Shown one piece after another: positions 12,420 through 21,949 of a DNA stretch of 64,000 nucleotides (positions are counted from its first letter, which is position 1; each line of letters starts with the position of its first letter). The position numbers were made by a program, and so were the translations under genes. The DNA lies in assembly GCF_029227915.1 (NCBI RefSeq), contig NC_079876.1, positions 20,524,001 to 20,588,000 of the forward strand, given 5' to 3'. Below the pieces are notes generated by a model, which worked only from the letters and a program-made list of their open reading frames with translations, was not told where the DNA came from and did no database searches. The stretch comes from Hydractinia symbiolongicarpus (lineage: Eukaryota; Cnidaria; Hydrozoa; Anthoathecata; Hydractiniidae).

Positions 12420-12429
12420 CCTGCGCAGG
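12420..12429. other. 10-bp perfect palindrome next to the E-box dyad
   Basis: CCTGCGCAGG is a perfect palindrome directly abutting the E-box dyad. In other monomers the 8-bp core CTGCGCAG is kept (TCTGCGCAGG), while some classes break it (TTAGCCCAGG, TTCCGCAGG, CTACGCAGT). Together with the preceding dyad it gives two adjacent hairpin-capable elements within 26 bp. Confidence 0.75.
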
Positions 12430-12927
12430 TTAGCATCGGTCTATTCCTTCTACACTCACTGGACTACGACGTCTCAAGACGCTTTACATCATGCCATGGT
12501 CTTACAGCACAGTGAACTACGTGTAGAGGCCTCTAAGAGCTGTTATATGACCTTTTACCACCTAATGAAGGCTTTACACGTAAATCACGTGGTTCTACGA
12601 GCCTGCGCAGGTTACCATCGGTCCATTCCTTCCACTCTCAATGGACTACGACGATTCAAGTCGCTTTCCATTGCGCCGTGGTCTTACAACACTGTGAACT
12701 ACGTGTAAAGGCTTCTGAAGACTGTTATGTGACCTTCTGACGCCTAATAAAGGGTTTACACGTAAATCACGTGTTTCCACGTGCCTGAGCAGGTTAACAT
12801 CGGTCTATTCCTCCTACACTCAATGGACTACGACGTCTCAAGTCCTTTTCCATCGTCCCATGATCTTACAACGCAGTGAACTACGTTTAGAGGCCTCTAA
12901 AGATTGTTATATGGCCTGTTGCCGCCT

Positions 12928-12933
12928 AATAAA
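12928..12933 (+). other. AATAAA hexamer (one example of the per-monomer motif)
   Basis: The hexamer sits in the conserved context GCCGCCTAATAAAGGC on the array's forward strand and recurs in most monomers. Variants include AACAAA, AGTAAA, AATGAA, AATAGA and ATTAAA. AATAAA is the canonical metazoan cleavage/polyadenylation hexamer, so forward transcripts would meet one about every 182 bases. Use as a poly(A) signal is speculative. Confidence 0.5.
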
Positions 12934-13070
12934 GGCTTTACACGTAATTCACGTGGTTCGACGTGTCTACGCAGGTTACCATTCGTCTATTCCTTCTACA
13001 CTTACTGGACTACGACGTTTCAAGTCGTTTTCCATCGCGCCATGGTCTTACAACGCAGTGAAATACGTGT

Positions 13071-13252
13071 AAAGGCCTCTAAGGACTGTTGTATGGCCTT
13101 CTGACGCCTAATAAAGGCCTTACACCTAAAGCACGTGGTTCGACGTGTCTGCGCAGGTTACCATCGGTCTATTCCTTCCACTCTCAATGGACTACGAAGT
13201 CTCAAGTCGCTTTCCAACGCGCCATGGTCTTACAACATAGTGAACTACGTGT
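13071..13252 (+). repeat. Representative 182-bp monomer
   Basis: This monomer is cut at the AAAGGCCTCT/AGAGGCCTCT landmark; the next one starts at 13,253. In order it holds the AGGCCT palindrome, a CTGTTRTATGG stretch, AATAAA (13,110-13,115), the E-box CACGTG (13,132-13,137) with a facing half-site ACGTG (13,143-13,147), the palindrome CTGCGCAG (13,149-13,156), the conserved TCGGTCTATTCC, the CTCAATGGACTACGA stretch, CCATGG (13,222-13,227) and the conserved CTTACAACATAGTGAACTAC. Across the array the segments around TCTATTCC and CCATGG vary least. The stretch from the AATAAA to the CTGCGCAG palindrome varies most and defines the monomer classes. Confidence 0.9.
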
Positions 13253-13262
13253 AGAGGCCTCT
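13253..13262. other. 10-bp palindrome AGAGGCCTCT (one example)
   Basis: AGAGGCCTCT, a perfect 10-bp palindrome, recurs once per monomer just after the conserved CTACGTGT. In many monomers it is altered to AAAGGCCTCT, AAAGGCTTCT or AGAGTCCTCT, which leaves a shorter core or none. It is a convenient phase marker. No function is implied by the sequence alone. Confidence 0.75.
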
Positions 13263-13756
13263 AAGGACTGTTATATGGCCCTTTGCCAACTAACAAAGGC
13301 CCTACACGTAAATCACGTGGTTCCACGTGCCTGCGCAGGTTAGCATCGGTCTACTCCTTCTACACTCATTGGACTACGACGTTTCAAGTCGTTTTCCATC
13401 GCGCCATGGTCTTACAACACTGTGAACTACGTGTAAAGGCTTCTGTACACTGTTATATGACCTTCTGACGCATAATAAAGGCTTTACACGTAAATCACGT
13501 GTTTACACGTGCCTGAGCAGGTTAACTTCGGTCTATTCCTTCTACACTCAATGGACTACGACGTCTGAAGTTATTTTCCATAGCGCCATGGTCTTACAAC
13601 ACAGTAAAATACGTGTAGAGGCCTCTAAAGTTTGTTACATGGCCTGTTGCCGCCTAATAAAAGCCTCACACCTAAAACACGTGGTTCGACGTGTCTGCGC
13701 AGGTTACCATCGGTCTATTCCTTCTACACTCACTGGACTACGACGTTTCAAGTCGT

Positions 13757-16700
13757 TTTCCATCGTCCCTTGATCTTACAACGCAGTGAACTACGTGTAG
13801 AGGACTCTAAAGGCTGTTATATGACCTTTTACCACCTAATAAAAGCCTTAAACGTACTACGTGTGGCTCCGTGTGTTAGCCCAGGTAGACATTGGTCTAA
13901 TCCTCTACACTTACTGGACGACGACGTCTGAACTCATTTCCCATCGCGCCATGGTCTTCCAACACACTGAAATACGTGTAGAGGCCTCTAAAGATTGTTA
14001 TATGGCCTCTTGCCGCCTAATAAAGGCTTTACACGTAATTCACGTGGTTCGACGTGTCTGCGCCGGTAACCATCGGTCTATTCTTACCACTCTCAATGGA
14101 ATACGACGTCTCAAGACGCTTTACATCGCGCCATGGTTTTACAGCACAGTGAACTACGTGTAGAGGCCTCTAAGGGCTGTTATATGACCTTTTACCACAT
14201 AATAAAAGCCTTACACGTAAATCACGTGGTTCAACGTACTTCTGCAGGTTAACATCGGTCTATTCCTCCTACACTCAATGGACTACGACGTCTCAAGTCC
14301 TTTTCCATCGTCCCATGATCTTACAACGCAGTGAACTACGTGTAAAGTCCTCTAAGGACTGTGGACTCTTGCCGCCTAATAAAATCCTTACACCTAAAAC
14401 TCGTGGTTCGACGCGTCTGCGAAGGTTACCTTCGGTCTAGTCCATCCACTCTCAATGGACTAAGACGTCTCAAGTCGCTTTCCAACGCGCTATGGTCTTA
14501 CAACACAGTGAACTACGTGTAGAAGCCCCTAAAGACTCTTATATGACCCTTTAGCACCTAACAAAGGCCTGCACGTAAATCACGTGGTTCCACGTACCTA
14601 CGCAGTTTACTTTCCTTCTATTCCTTTCACTCTCAATGGGCTACGACGTCTCAAATTGTTTTCCATCACGCCATGGTCTTACAACACAGTGAAATACGTG
14701 TACGGGCCTCTAAGGGCTGTTATATGGCCTATTACCGCCTATTAAATTCCTCACACGTAAATCACCTACCTGCGCAGTTTACCATCGGTGTATTCCTTCC
14801 ACTCTCAATGGAGTAAGACGTCTCAAGTTGTTTTCCATCCCGCCATTGTTTACAACACAGTCAACTACGTGTAGAGGCCTCTAAAGATTGTTATATGGCC
14901 TGTTGCCGCCTAATAAAGGCTTTACACGTAAATCACGTGTTCCACGTGCCTACGCAGTTTACCATCGGTCTATTCCTTCCACTCTCAATGGGCTACGACG
15001 TCTCAAGTTGTTTTCCATCACGCCATGGTCTTACAACATAGTGAACTACGTGTAAAGACTGTTATATGACCTTCTGACGCCTAATAAAGGCTTTACACGT
15101 AATTCACGTGGTTCGACGTGTCTGCGCAGGTAACCATCGGTCTATTCCTACCGTTCTCAATGGACTACGACGTCTCAATTCGTTTTCCAGCGCACCGTGA
15201 TCTTACAGAACGGTGAACTACGTGTAAATGCCTCTTAGGACTGTTATATGGCCCTTTACCACCTAACAAAGGCCCTACACGTAAATCACGTGTTCCACGT
15301 GCCTACGCAGTTTACCATCGGTCTATTCCTTCCACTCTCAATGGGCTACGACGTCTCAAGTTGTTTTCCATCACGCCATGGTCTCACAACACAGTGAACT
15401 ACCGGTAGAGGCCTCTAAGGCCTGTTATATGACCTTTAACCACCTAATAAAAGCCTTACACGTAAATCATGTGGTTCCATGTGTTAGCCCAGGTAAACAT
15501 CGGTCTATTCCATCTACACTCACTGGACTACGACGTTTCAAGTCGTTTTCCATGGCGCCATGGTCTTACAACGCCTTGAAATACGTGTAAAGGCCTCTAA
15601 GGACTGTTATATGGCCTTTTGCCGCCTATTAAAGGCCTCACACCTAAAACACGTGGTTCGACGTGTCTGCGCCGGTTACCATCGGTCTATTCCTTCCACT
15701 CTCAATGGACTACGACCTTTCAAGTCGCTTTCCATTGCGCCATTGTCTTACAACACTGTGAACTACATGTAAAGGCTTCTGAAGACTGTTATATGACCTT
15801 CTGACGCCTAATGCAGGGTTTACACGCAAATCACGTGTTTCCACGTGCCTGAGCAGGTTAACATCAGTCTATTCCTTCTACACTCAATGGACTACGACGT
15901 CTGAACTTATTTTCCATAGCGCCATGGTCTTACAACACAGTAAAATACGTGTAAAGTCCTCTAAGGACTGTTATATGGCCTTTTGCTGCCTAATAAAGGC
16001 CTTACTCCTAAAACACTTGATTCGACGTGTCTGCGCAGGTAACCATCGGTCTATTCCTACCACTCTCAATGGACTACGACGTCTTAAGACGCATTCCATC
16101 GCGCCATGGTCTTACAACGCAGTGAACTACGTGTAGAGTCCTCTTAGGGCTGTTATATGACCTTTTACCACCTAATAAAAGCCTTACACGTAATACACGT
16201 GATTTCACGTACTTCCGCAGGTTAACATCGGTCTATTCCATCCACTCTCCGTGGACTACGACATCTCAAGTCGCTTTCCAAATCGCTATGGTCTTACAAC
16301 ACAGTGAACTATGTGTAGAGGCCTCTAAAGACTGTTTTATAGCCCTTTGCCACCTAACAAAAGCCGCACACGTAAATCACGTGGTTCCTCGTGCTTGCGC
16401 AGGTTACCATCGGTCTATTCCTTGCTCTCTCAATGAACTGCGACGTCTCAAGTCCTTTTCCGGCGCGCCGTGGTCTTACAGCACAGTGAACTACGTGTGG
16501 AGGCCTGTGAAGACTGTTATATGACCTTTTACGGCCTAAAAAAATCTTTACAGGTAAATCTCGTGGCTCCACGCACTTCCGCACAGTTTACCATCAGTAT
16601 ATTCCTTCCACTCTCGATGGACTACGACGTGTCAAGTCGGTTTCCGGCGCGCCATGGTCTCACAACACAGTGAACTACGTGTAAAGTCCTCTAAGGACTG

Positions 16701-17009
16701 TTATATGACCTTCTACCACCTAATAGAAGCCTTACACCTAAATCACGTGGTTCCACGTACTTCCGCAGGTTAACATCGGCGTATTCCTCCAACACTCAAT
16801 GAACTACGGCGTCTCAAGTCCTTTTCCATCGTGCCGTGATCTTACAACGCAGTGAACTACGTGTAAAGGCCTCTAAGGACTGTTATATGGCCTTTTGCCC
16901 CCTAATAAAGGCCTTACCCCTAAAACACGTGGTTCGACGTGTCTGCGCAGGTAACCATCGGTCTATTCCTACCACTCTCAATGAACTACGACGTGTCAAG
17001 TCGTTTTCC
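13757..17009 (+). repeat. E-box-loss module, copy b (full length)
   Basis: About 18 monomers from the private CATCGTCCCTTGATC to the GTGTCAAGTCGTTTTCC before 17,009. It contains the AAATCACCTACC E-box loss at 14,759 and the 10-bp deletion at about 15,055. Partners are 18,430-21,451 (offset 4,673, then 4,501), 29,578-32,466 (15,821, then 15,457), and its right part at about 34,010-35,380 (18,371). Confidence 0.9.
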
Positions 17010-17624
17010 ATCGCGCCATGGTCTTACAACACAGTAAAATACGTGTAGAGGCCGCTGAAGATTGTTATATGGTCTGTTGCCGCCTAATAAAGGCTTTACA
17101 CGTAATTCACGTGGTTCGATGTGTCTGCGCAGGTTACCATCGGTCTATTCCTACCACTCTCAATGGAATAGGACGTCTCAAGTCGCTTTCCAACGCGCTA
17201 TGGTCTTACAACACAGTGAACTACGTGTAGAAGCCCCTAAAGACTCTTATATGACCCTTTACCACCTAAGAAAAGCCCTGCACGTAGATCAAGTGGTTTC
17301 ACGTGTCTGCGCAGGTTACCATCCGTCTATTCCTTGCACTCTTAATGGACTACGACGTCTCAAGTTGCTTTCCGGCGCGCCGTGGTCTTACAGCACAGTG
17401 AACTACGTGTAGAGGCCTCTTATGGCTGTTATATGACCTTTTACCACCTAATAAAAGCCTTAAACGTAATACGTGTGGCTCCGTGTGTTAGCCCAGGTAA
17501 ACATTAATCTATTCCTTCTACACTCACTGGACTACGACGTCTGAACTCATTTCCCATCGCGCCATTGTCTTCAAACACACTGAAATTTGTGTAGAGGCCT
17601 CTGAAGATTGTTATATGGCCTCTT
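17010..17624 (+). repeat. Transition monomers left of the inversion
   Basis: About three and a half forward monomers. They resemble 5.9-6.5 kb (GAGGCCGCTGAAGATTG, ACATTAATCTATTCC) and not any of the large modules. One E-box has decayed to GATCAAGTGG. The stretch ends abruptly at TATGGCCTCTTG, where the inverted segment begins. Confidence 0.8.
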
Positions 17625-18390
17625 GTCTTGAGACGTCGTATTCCATTGAGAGTGGTAGGAATAGACCGATGGTTACCTGCGCAGACACGTCGAACCACGT
17701 GAATTACGTGTAAAGCCTTTATTAGGCGGGAACAGGCCATATAACAATCTTTAGAGGCCTCTACACGTAGTTGACTGTGTTGTAAACAATGGCGGGATGG
17801 AAAACAACTTGAGACGTCTTGCTCCATTGAGAGTGGAAGGAATACACCGATGGTAAACTGCGCAGGTAGGTGATTTACGTGTAAGGAATTGAATAGGCGG
17901 TAAAAGCCATATAACAGCCCTTAGAGGCCCGTACACGTAGTTGACTGTGTTGTAAACAATGGCGGAATGGAAAACAACTTGAGACGTTTTAGTCCATTTA
18001 TGGCGGAAGGACTGTACCGATGATAAACTGCGCAGGCACGTGGAACCACGTGATTTACGTGTAAAGCCTTTACTAGACGTCAAAAGGCCATCTAACAGTC
18101 TTTAGAGGCCTCTACACGTAGTGTTGTAAGGCCATGGCGCGATGGAAAAAGTCTTGAAACGTCGTAGTCCATTGAGTTTAGAAGGAATAGACTGATGTTA
18201 ACCTGCGGAAGTACGTGGAACCACGTGATTTACGTGTAAGGCTTTTATTTGGTGGTAAAAGGTCATATAACAGCCCTTAGAGGCTCTACACGTAGTTCAT
18301 TGTGCTGTAGGACCATGGCGCGATGGAAAGCGTCTTGAGACGTCATAGTCCATTGAGAGTGGAAGGAATAGACCGATGCTAACCTGCGCA
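17625..18390 (-). repeat. Inverted satellite segment (about 4.2 monomers)
   Basis: From TCTTGAGACGTCG at about 17,625 to AACCTGCGCA at 18,390 the monomers read in reverse complement: landmarks appear as GGAATAGACCGATG, ACACGTAGTT and GGCCATATAAC. The reverse complement carries private variants of known forward monomers. These include the E-box loss (GGTAGGTGATTT at 17,865-17,876), CATCCCGCCATTGTTTAC as at 8,252, and GGTCCTACAGCAC with CACCAAATAAAAG as at 6.6 kb. The left joint shows TCTTG twice in tandem. On the right, forward TTCCTTCTACACTC resumes immediately. This is the only orientation switch I see. Confidence 0.95.
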
Positions 18391-21300
18391 TTCCTTCTAC
18401 ACTCAATGGACTACGACGTCTCAAGTCCTTTTCCATCGTCCCTTGATCTTACAACGCAGTGAACTACGTGTAGAGGACTCTAAAGGCTGTTATATGACCT
18501 TTTACCACCTAATAAAAGCCTTAAACGTACTACGTGTGGCTCCGTGTGTTAGCCCAGGTAGACATTGGTCTAATCCTCTACACTCACTGGACGACGACGT
18601 CTGAACTCATTTCCCATCGCGCCATGGTCTTCCAACACACTGAAATACGTGTAGAGGCCTCTAAAGATTGTTATATGGCCTCTTGCCGCCTAATAAAGGC
18701 TTTACACGTAATTCACGTGGTTCGACGTGTCTGCGCCGGTAACCATCGGTCTATTCTTACCACTCTCAATGGAATACGACGTCTCAAGACGCTTTACATC
18801 GCGCCATGGTCTTACAGCACAGTGAACTACGTGTAGAGGCCTCTAAGGGCTGTTATATGACCTTTTACCACATAATAAAAGCCTTACACGTAAATCACGT
18901 GGTTCAACGTACTTCTGCAGGTTAACATCGGTCTATTCCTCCTACACTCAATGGACTACGACGTCTCAAGTCCTTTTCCATCGTCCCATGATCTTACAAC
19001 GCAGTGAACTACGTGTAAAGTCCTCTAAGGACTGTGGACTCTTGGCGCCTAATAAAATCCTTACACCTAAAACTCGTGGTTCGACGCGTCTGCGAAGGTT
19101 ACCATCGGTCTAGTCCATCCACTCTCAATGGACTAAGACGTCTCAAGTCGCTTTCCAACGCGCTATGGTCTTACAACACAGTGAACTACGTGTAGAAGCC
19201 CCTAAAGACTCTTATATGACCCTTTAGCACCTAACAAAGGCCTGCACGTAAATAACGTGGTTCCACGTACCTACGCAGTTTACTTTCCTTCTATTCCTTT
19301 CACTCTCAATGGGCTACGACGTCTCAAATTGTTTTCCATCACGCCATGGTCTTACAACACAGTGAAATACGTGTACGGGCCTCTAAGGGCTGTTATATGG
19401 CCTATTACCGCCTATTAAATTCCTCACACGTAAATCACCTACCTGCGCAGTTTACCATCGGTGTATTCCTTCCACTCTCAATGGAGTAAGACGTCTCAAG
19501 TTGTTTTCCATCCCGCCATTGTTTACAACACAGTCAACTACGTGTAGAGGCCTCTAAAGATTGTTATATGGCCTGTTGCCGCCTAATAAAGGCTTTACAC
19601 GTAAATCACGTGTTCCACGTGCCTACGCAGTTTACCATCGGTCTATTCCTACCACTCTCAATGGACTACGACGTCTCAAGTCGTTTTCCAGCGCACCGTG
19701 ATCTTACAGAACGGTGAACTACGTGTAAATGCCTCTTAGGACTGTTATATGGCCCTTTACCACCTAACAAAGGCCCTACACGTAAATCACGTGTTCCACG
19801 TGCCTACGCAGTTTACCATCGGTCTATTCCTTCCACTCTCAATGGGCTACGACGTCTCAAGTTGTTTTCCATCACGCCATGGTCTCACAACACAGTGAAC
19901 TACCGGTAGAGGCCTCTAAGGCCTGTTATATGACCTTTAACCACCTAATAAAAGCCTTACACGTAAATCATGTGGTTCCATGTGTTAGCCCAGGTAAACA
20001 TCGGTCTATTCCATCTACACTCACTGGACTACGACGTTTCAAGTCGTTTTCCATGGCGCCATGGTCTTACAACGCCTTGAAATACGTGTAAAGGCCTCTA
20101 AGGACTGTTATATGGCCTTTTGCCGCCTATTAAAGGCCTTACACCTAAAACACGTGGTTCGACGTGTCTGCGCCGGTTACCATCGGTCTATTCCTTCCAC
20201 TCTCAATGGACTACGACCTTTCAAGTCGCTTTCCATTGCGCCATTGTCTTACAACACTGTGAACTACATGTAAAGGCTTCTGAAGACTGTTATATGACCT
20301 TCTGACGCCTAATGCAGGGTTTACACGCAAATCACGTGTTTCCACGTGCCTGAGCAGGTTAACATCAGTCTATTCCTTCTACACTCAATGGACTACGACG
20401 TCTGAACTTATTTTCCATAGCGCCATGGTCTTACAACACAGTAAAATACGTGTAAAGTCCTCTAAGGACTGTTATATGGCCTTTTACTGCCTAATAAAGG
20501 CCCTACTCCTAAAACACTTGATTCGACGTGTCTGCGCAGGTAACCATCGGTCTATTCCTACCACTCTCAATGGACCACGACGTCTTAAGACGCTTTCCAT
20601 CGCGCCATGGTCTTACAACGCAGTGAACTACGTGTAGAGTCCTCTTAGGGCTGTTATATGACCTTTTACCACCTAATAAAAGCCTTACACGTAATACACG
20701 TGATTTCACGTACTTCCGCAGGTTAACATCGGTCTATTCCATCCACTCTCCGTGGACTACGACATCTCAAGTCGCTTTCCAAATCGCTATGGTCTTACAA
20801 CACAGTGAACTATGTGTAGAGGCCTCTAAAGACTGTTTTATAGCCCTTTGCCACCTAACAAAAGCCGCACACGTAAATCACGTGGTTCCTCGTGCTTGCG
20901 CAGGTTACCATCGGTCTATTCCTTGCTCTCTCAATGGACTGCGACGTCTCAAGTCCTTTTCCGGCGCGCCGTGGTCTTACAGCACAGTGAACTACGTGTG
21001 GAGGCCTGTGAAGACTGTTATATGACCTTTTACGGCCTAAAAAAATCTTTACAGGTAAATCTCGTGGCTCCACGCACTTCCGCACAGTTTACCATCAGTA
21101 TATTCCTTCCACTCTCGATGGACTACGACGTGTCAAGTCGGTTTCCGGCGCGCCATGGTCTCACAACACAGTGAACTACGTGTAAAGTCCTCTAAGGACT
21201 GTTATATGACCTTCTACCACCTAATAGAAGCCTTACACCTAAATCACGTGGTTCCACGTACTTCCGCAGGTTAACATCGGCGTATTCCTCCAACACTCAA

Positions 21301-21451
21301 TGAACTACGGCGTCTCAAGTCCTTTTCCATCGTGCCGTGATCTTACAACGCAGTGAACTACGTGTAAAGGCCTCTAAGGACTGTTATATGGCCTTTTGCC
21401 CCCTAATAAAGGCCTTACCCCTAAAACACGTGGTTCGACGTGTCTGCGCAG
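18391..21451 (+). repeat. E-box-loss module, copy c
   Basis: This matches copy b from 18,430 at offset 4,673, changing to 4,501 after about 19,650. The 172-bp change equals loss of the one monomer that carries the 10-bp deletion (182 - 10). The E-box-loss monomer is at 19,432. The match ends at TGTCTGCGCA near 21,450, where copy b continues GGTAACC and this copy switches to GATTACAATC. Confidence 0.88.
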
Positions 21452-21949
21452 ATTACAATCGGTCTATTCCTTCCACTCTCAATGGACTACGACGTCTCAA
21501 GTCGATTTCCAACGCGCCATGGTCTTACAACATAGTGAACTACGTGTAAAGGCTTCTGAAGACTGTTATATGACCTTCTACCACCTAATAGAAGCCTTAC
21601 ACCTAAATCACGTGGTTCCACGTACTTCCGCAGGTTAACATCGGCGTATTCCTCCAACACTCAATGAACTACGACGTGTCAAGTCGGTTTCCGGCGCGCC
21701 ATGGTCTCACAACACAGTGAACTACCTGTAGAGGCCTCTAAGGCCTGTTATATGACCTTTAACCACCTAATAAAAGCCTTACACGTAAATCATGTGGTTC
21801 CATGTGTTAGCCCAGGTAAACATCGGTCTATTCCATCTACACTCACTGGACTACGACGTTTCAAGTCGTTTTCCATGGCGCCATGGTCTTACAACGCCTT
21901 GAAATACGTGTAAAGGCCTCTAAGGACTGTTATATGGCCTTTTGCCGCC
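21452..21949 (+). repeat. Chimeric patch joining three sources
   Basis: Bases 21,452-21,575 match 786-909 (private GATTACAATCGG). From about 21,576 the sequence follows 21,205-21,310. From about 21,690 it follows 19,868 onward (offset 1,822, that is 10 x 182 + 2). Three switches in under 500 bp, all in register, are best explained by unequal exchange or gene conversion. Confidence 0.7.

Larger units (their letters stand above)
11451..13756 (+). repeat. Partial-monomer module, copy 1
   Basis: About 12.5 monomers with a 60-bp partial monomer at 12,012-12,071. Other signatures are CTAACTGGACTACG, TTTGTCAACTAAC, GATTCAAGTCG and CATTCGTCTATTCC. The EcoRI-marked module and this module stay contiguous in the copy at 49.58-52.87 kb (constant offset 39,524 over at least 3.2 kb) and in the copy at 26.06-29.0 kb (offset 16,003). 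Confidence 0.88.

Noticed and set aside
13138-13152. RNA polymerase III B box (GGTTCGAnnCC) suggesting a tRNA-derived repeat
   Set aside because: GGTTCGACGTG fits the first seven positions but not the final CC. There is no convincing A box at the right distance and no tRNA-like fold, and half of the monomers read GGTTCCACG instead.
13060-13252. CENP-B box in the monomer
   Set aside because: I looked for the TTCGnnnnAnnCGGG core on both strands. The nearest strings (TTCGACGTG..., GTCGTTTTCCATCGCG) do not fit its fixed positions.
17504-18083. Two reverse-strand frames of 107-110 codons as a gene pair
   Set aside because: They lie in and around the inverted segment and translate to the same satellite peptides as the forward frames.
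17625-18390. Inversion as a simple assembly artefact
   Set aside because: It cannot be excluded without reads. But the inverted monomers have their own differences from every forward copy, and both joints fall inside monomers, so a plain misjoin of an existing contig end is less likely.
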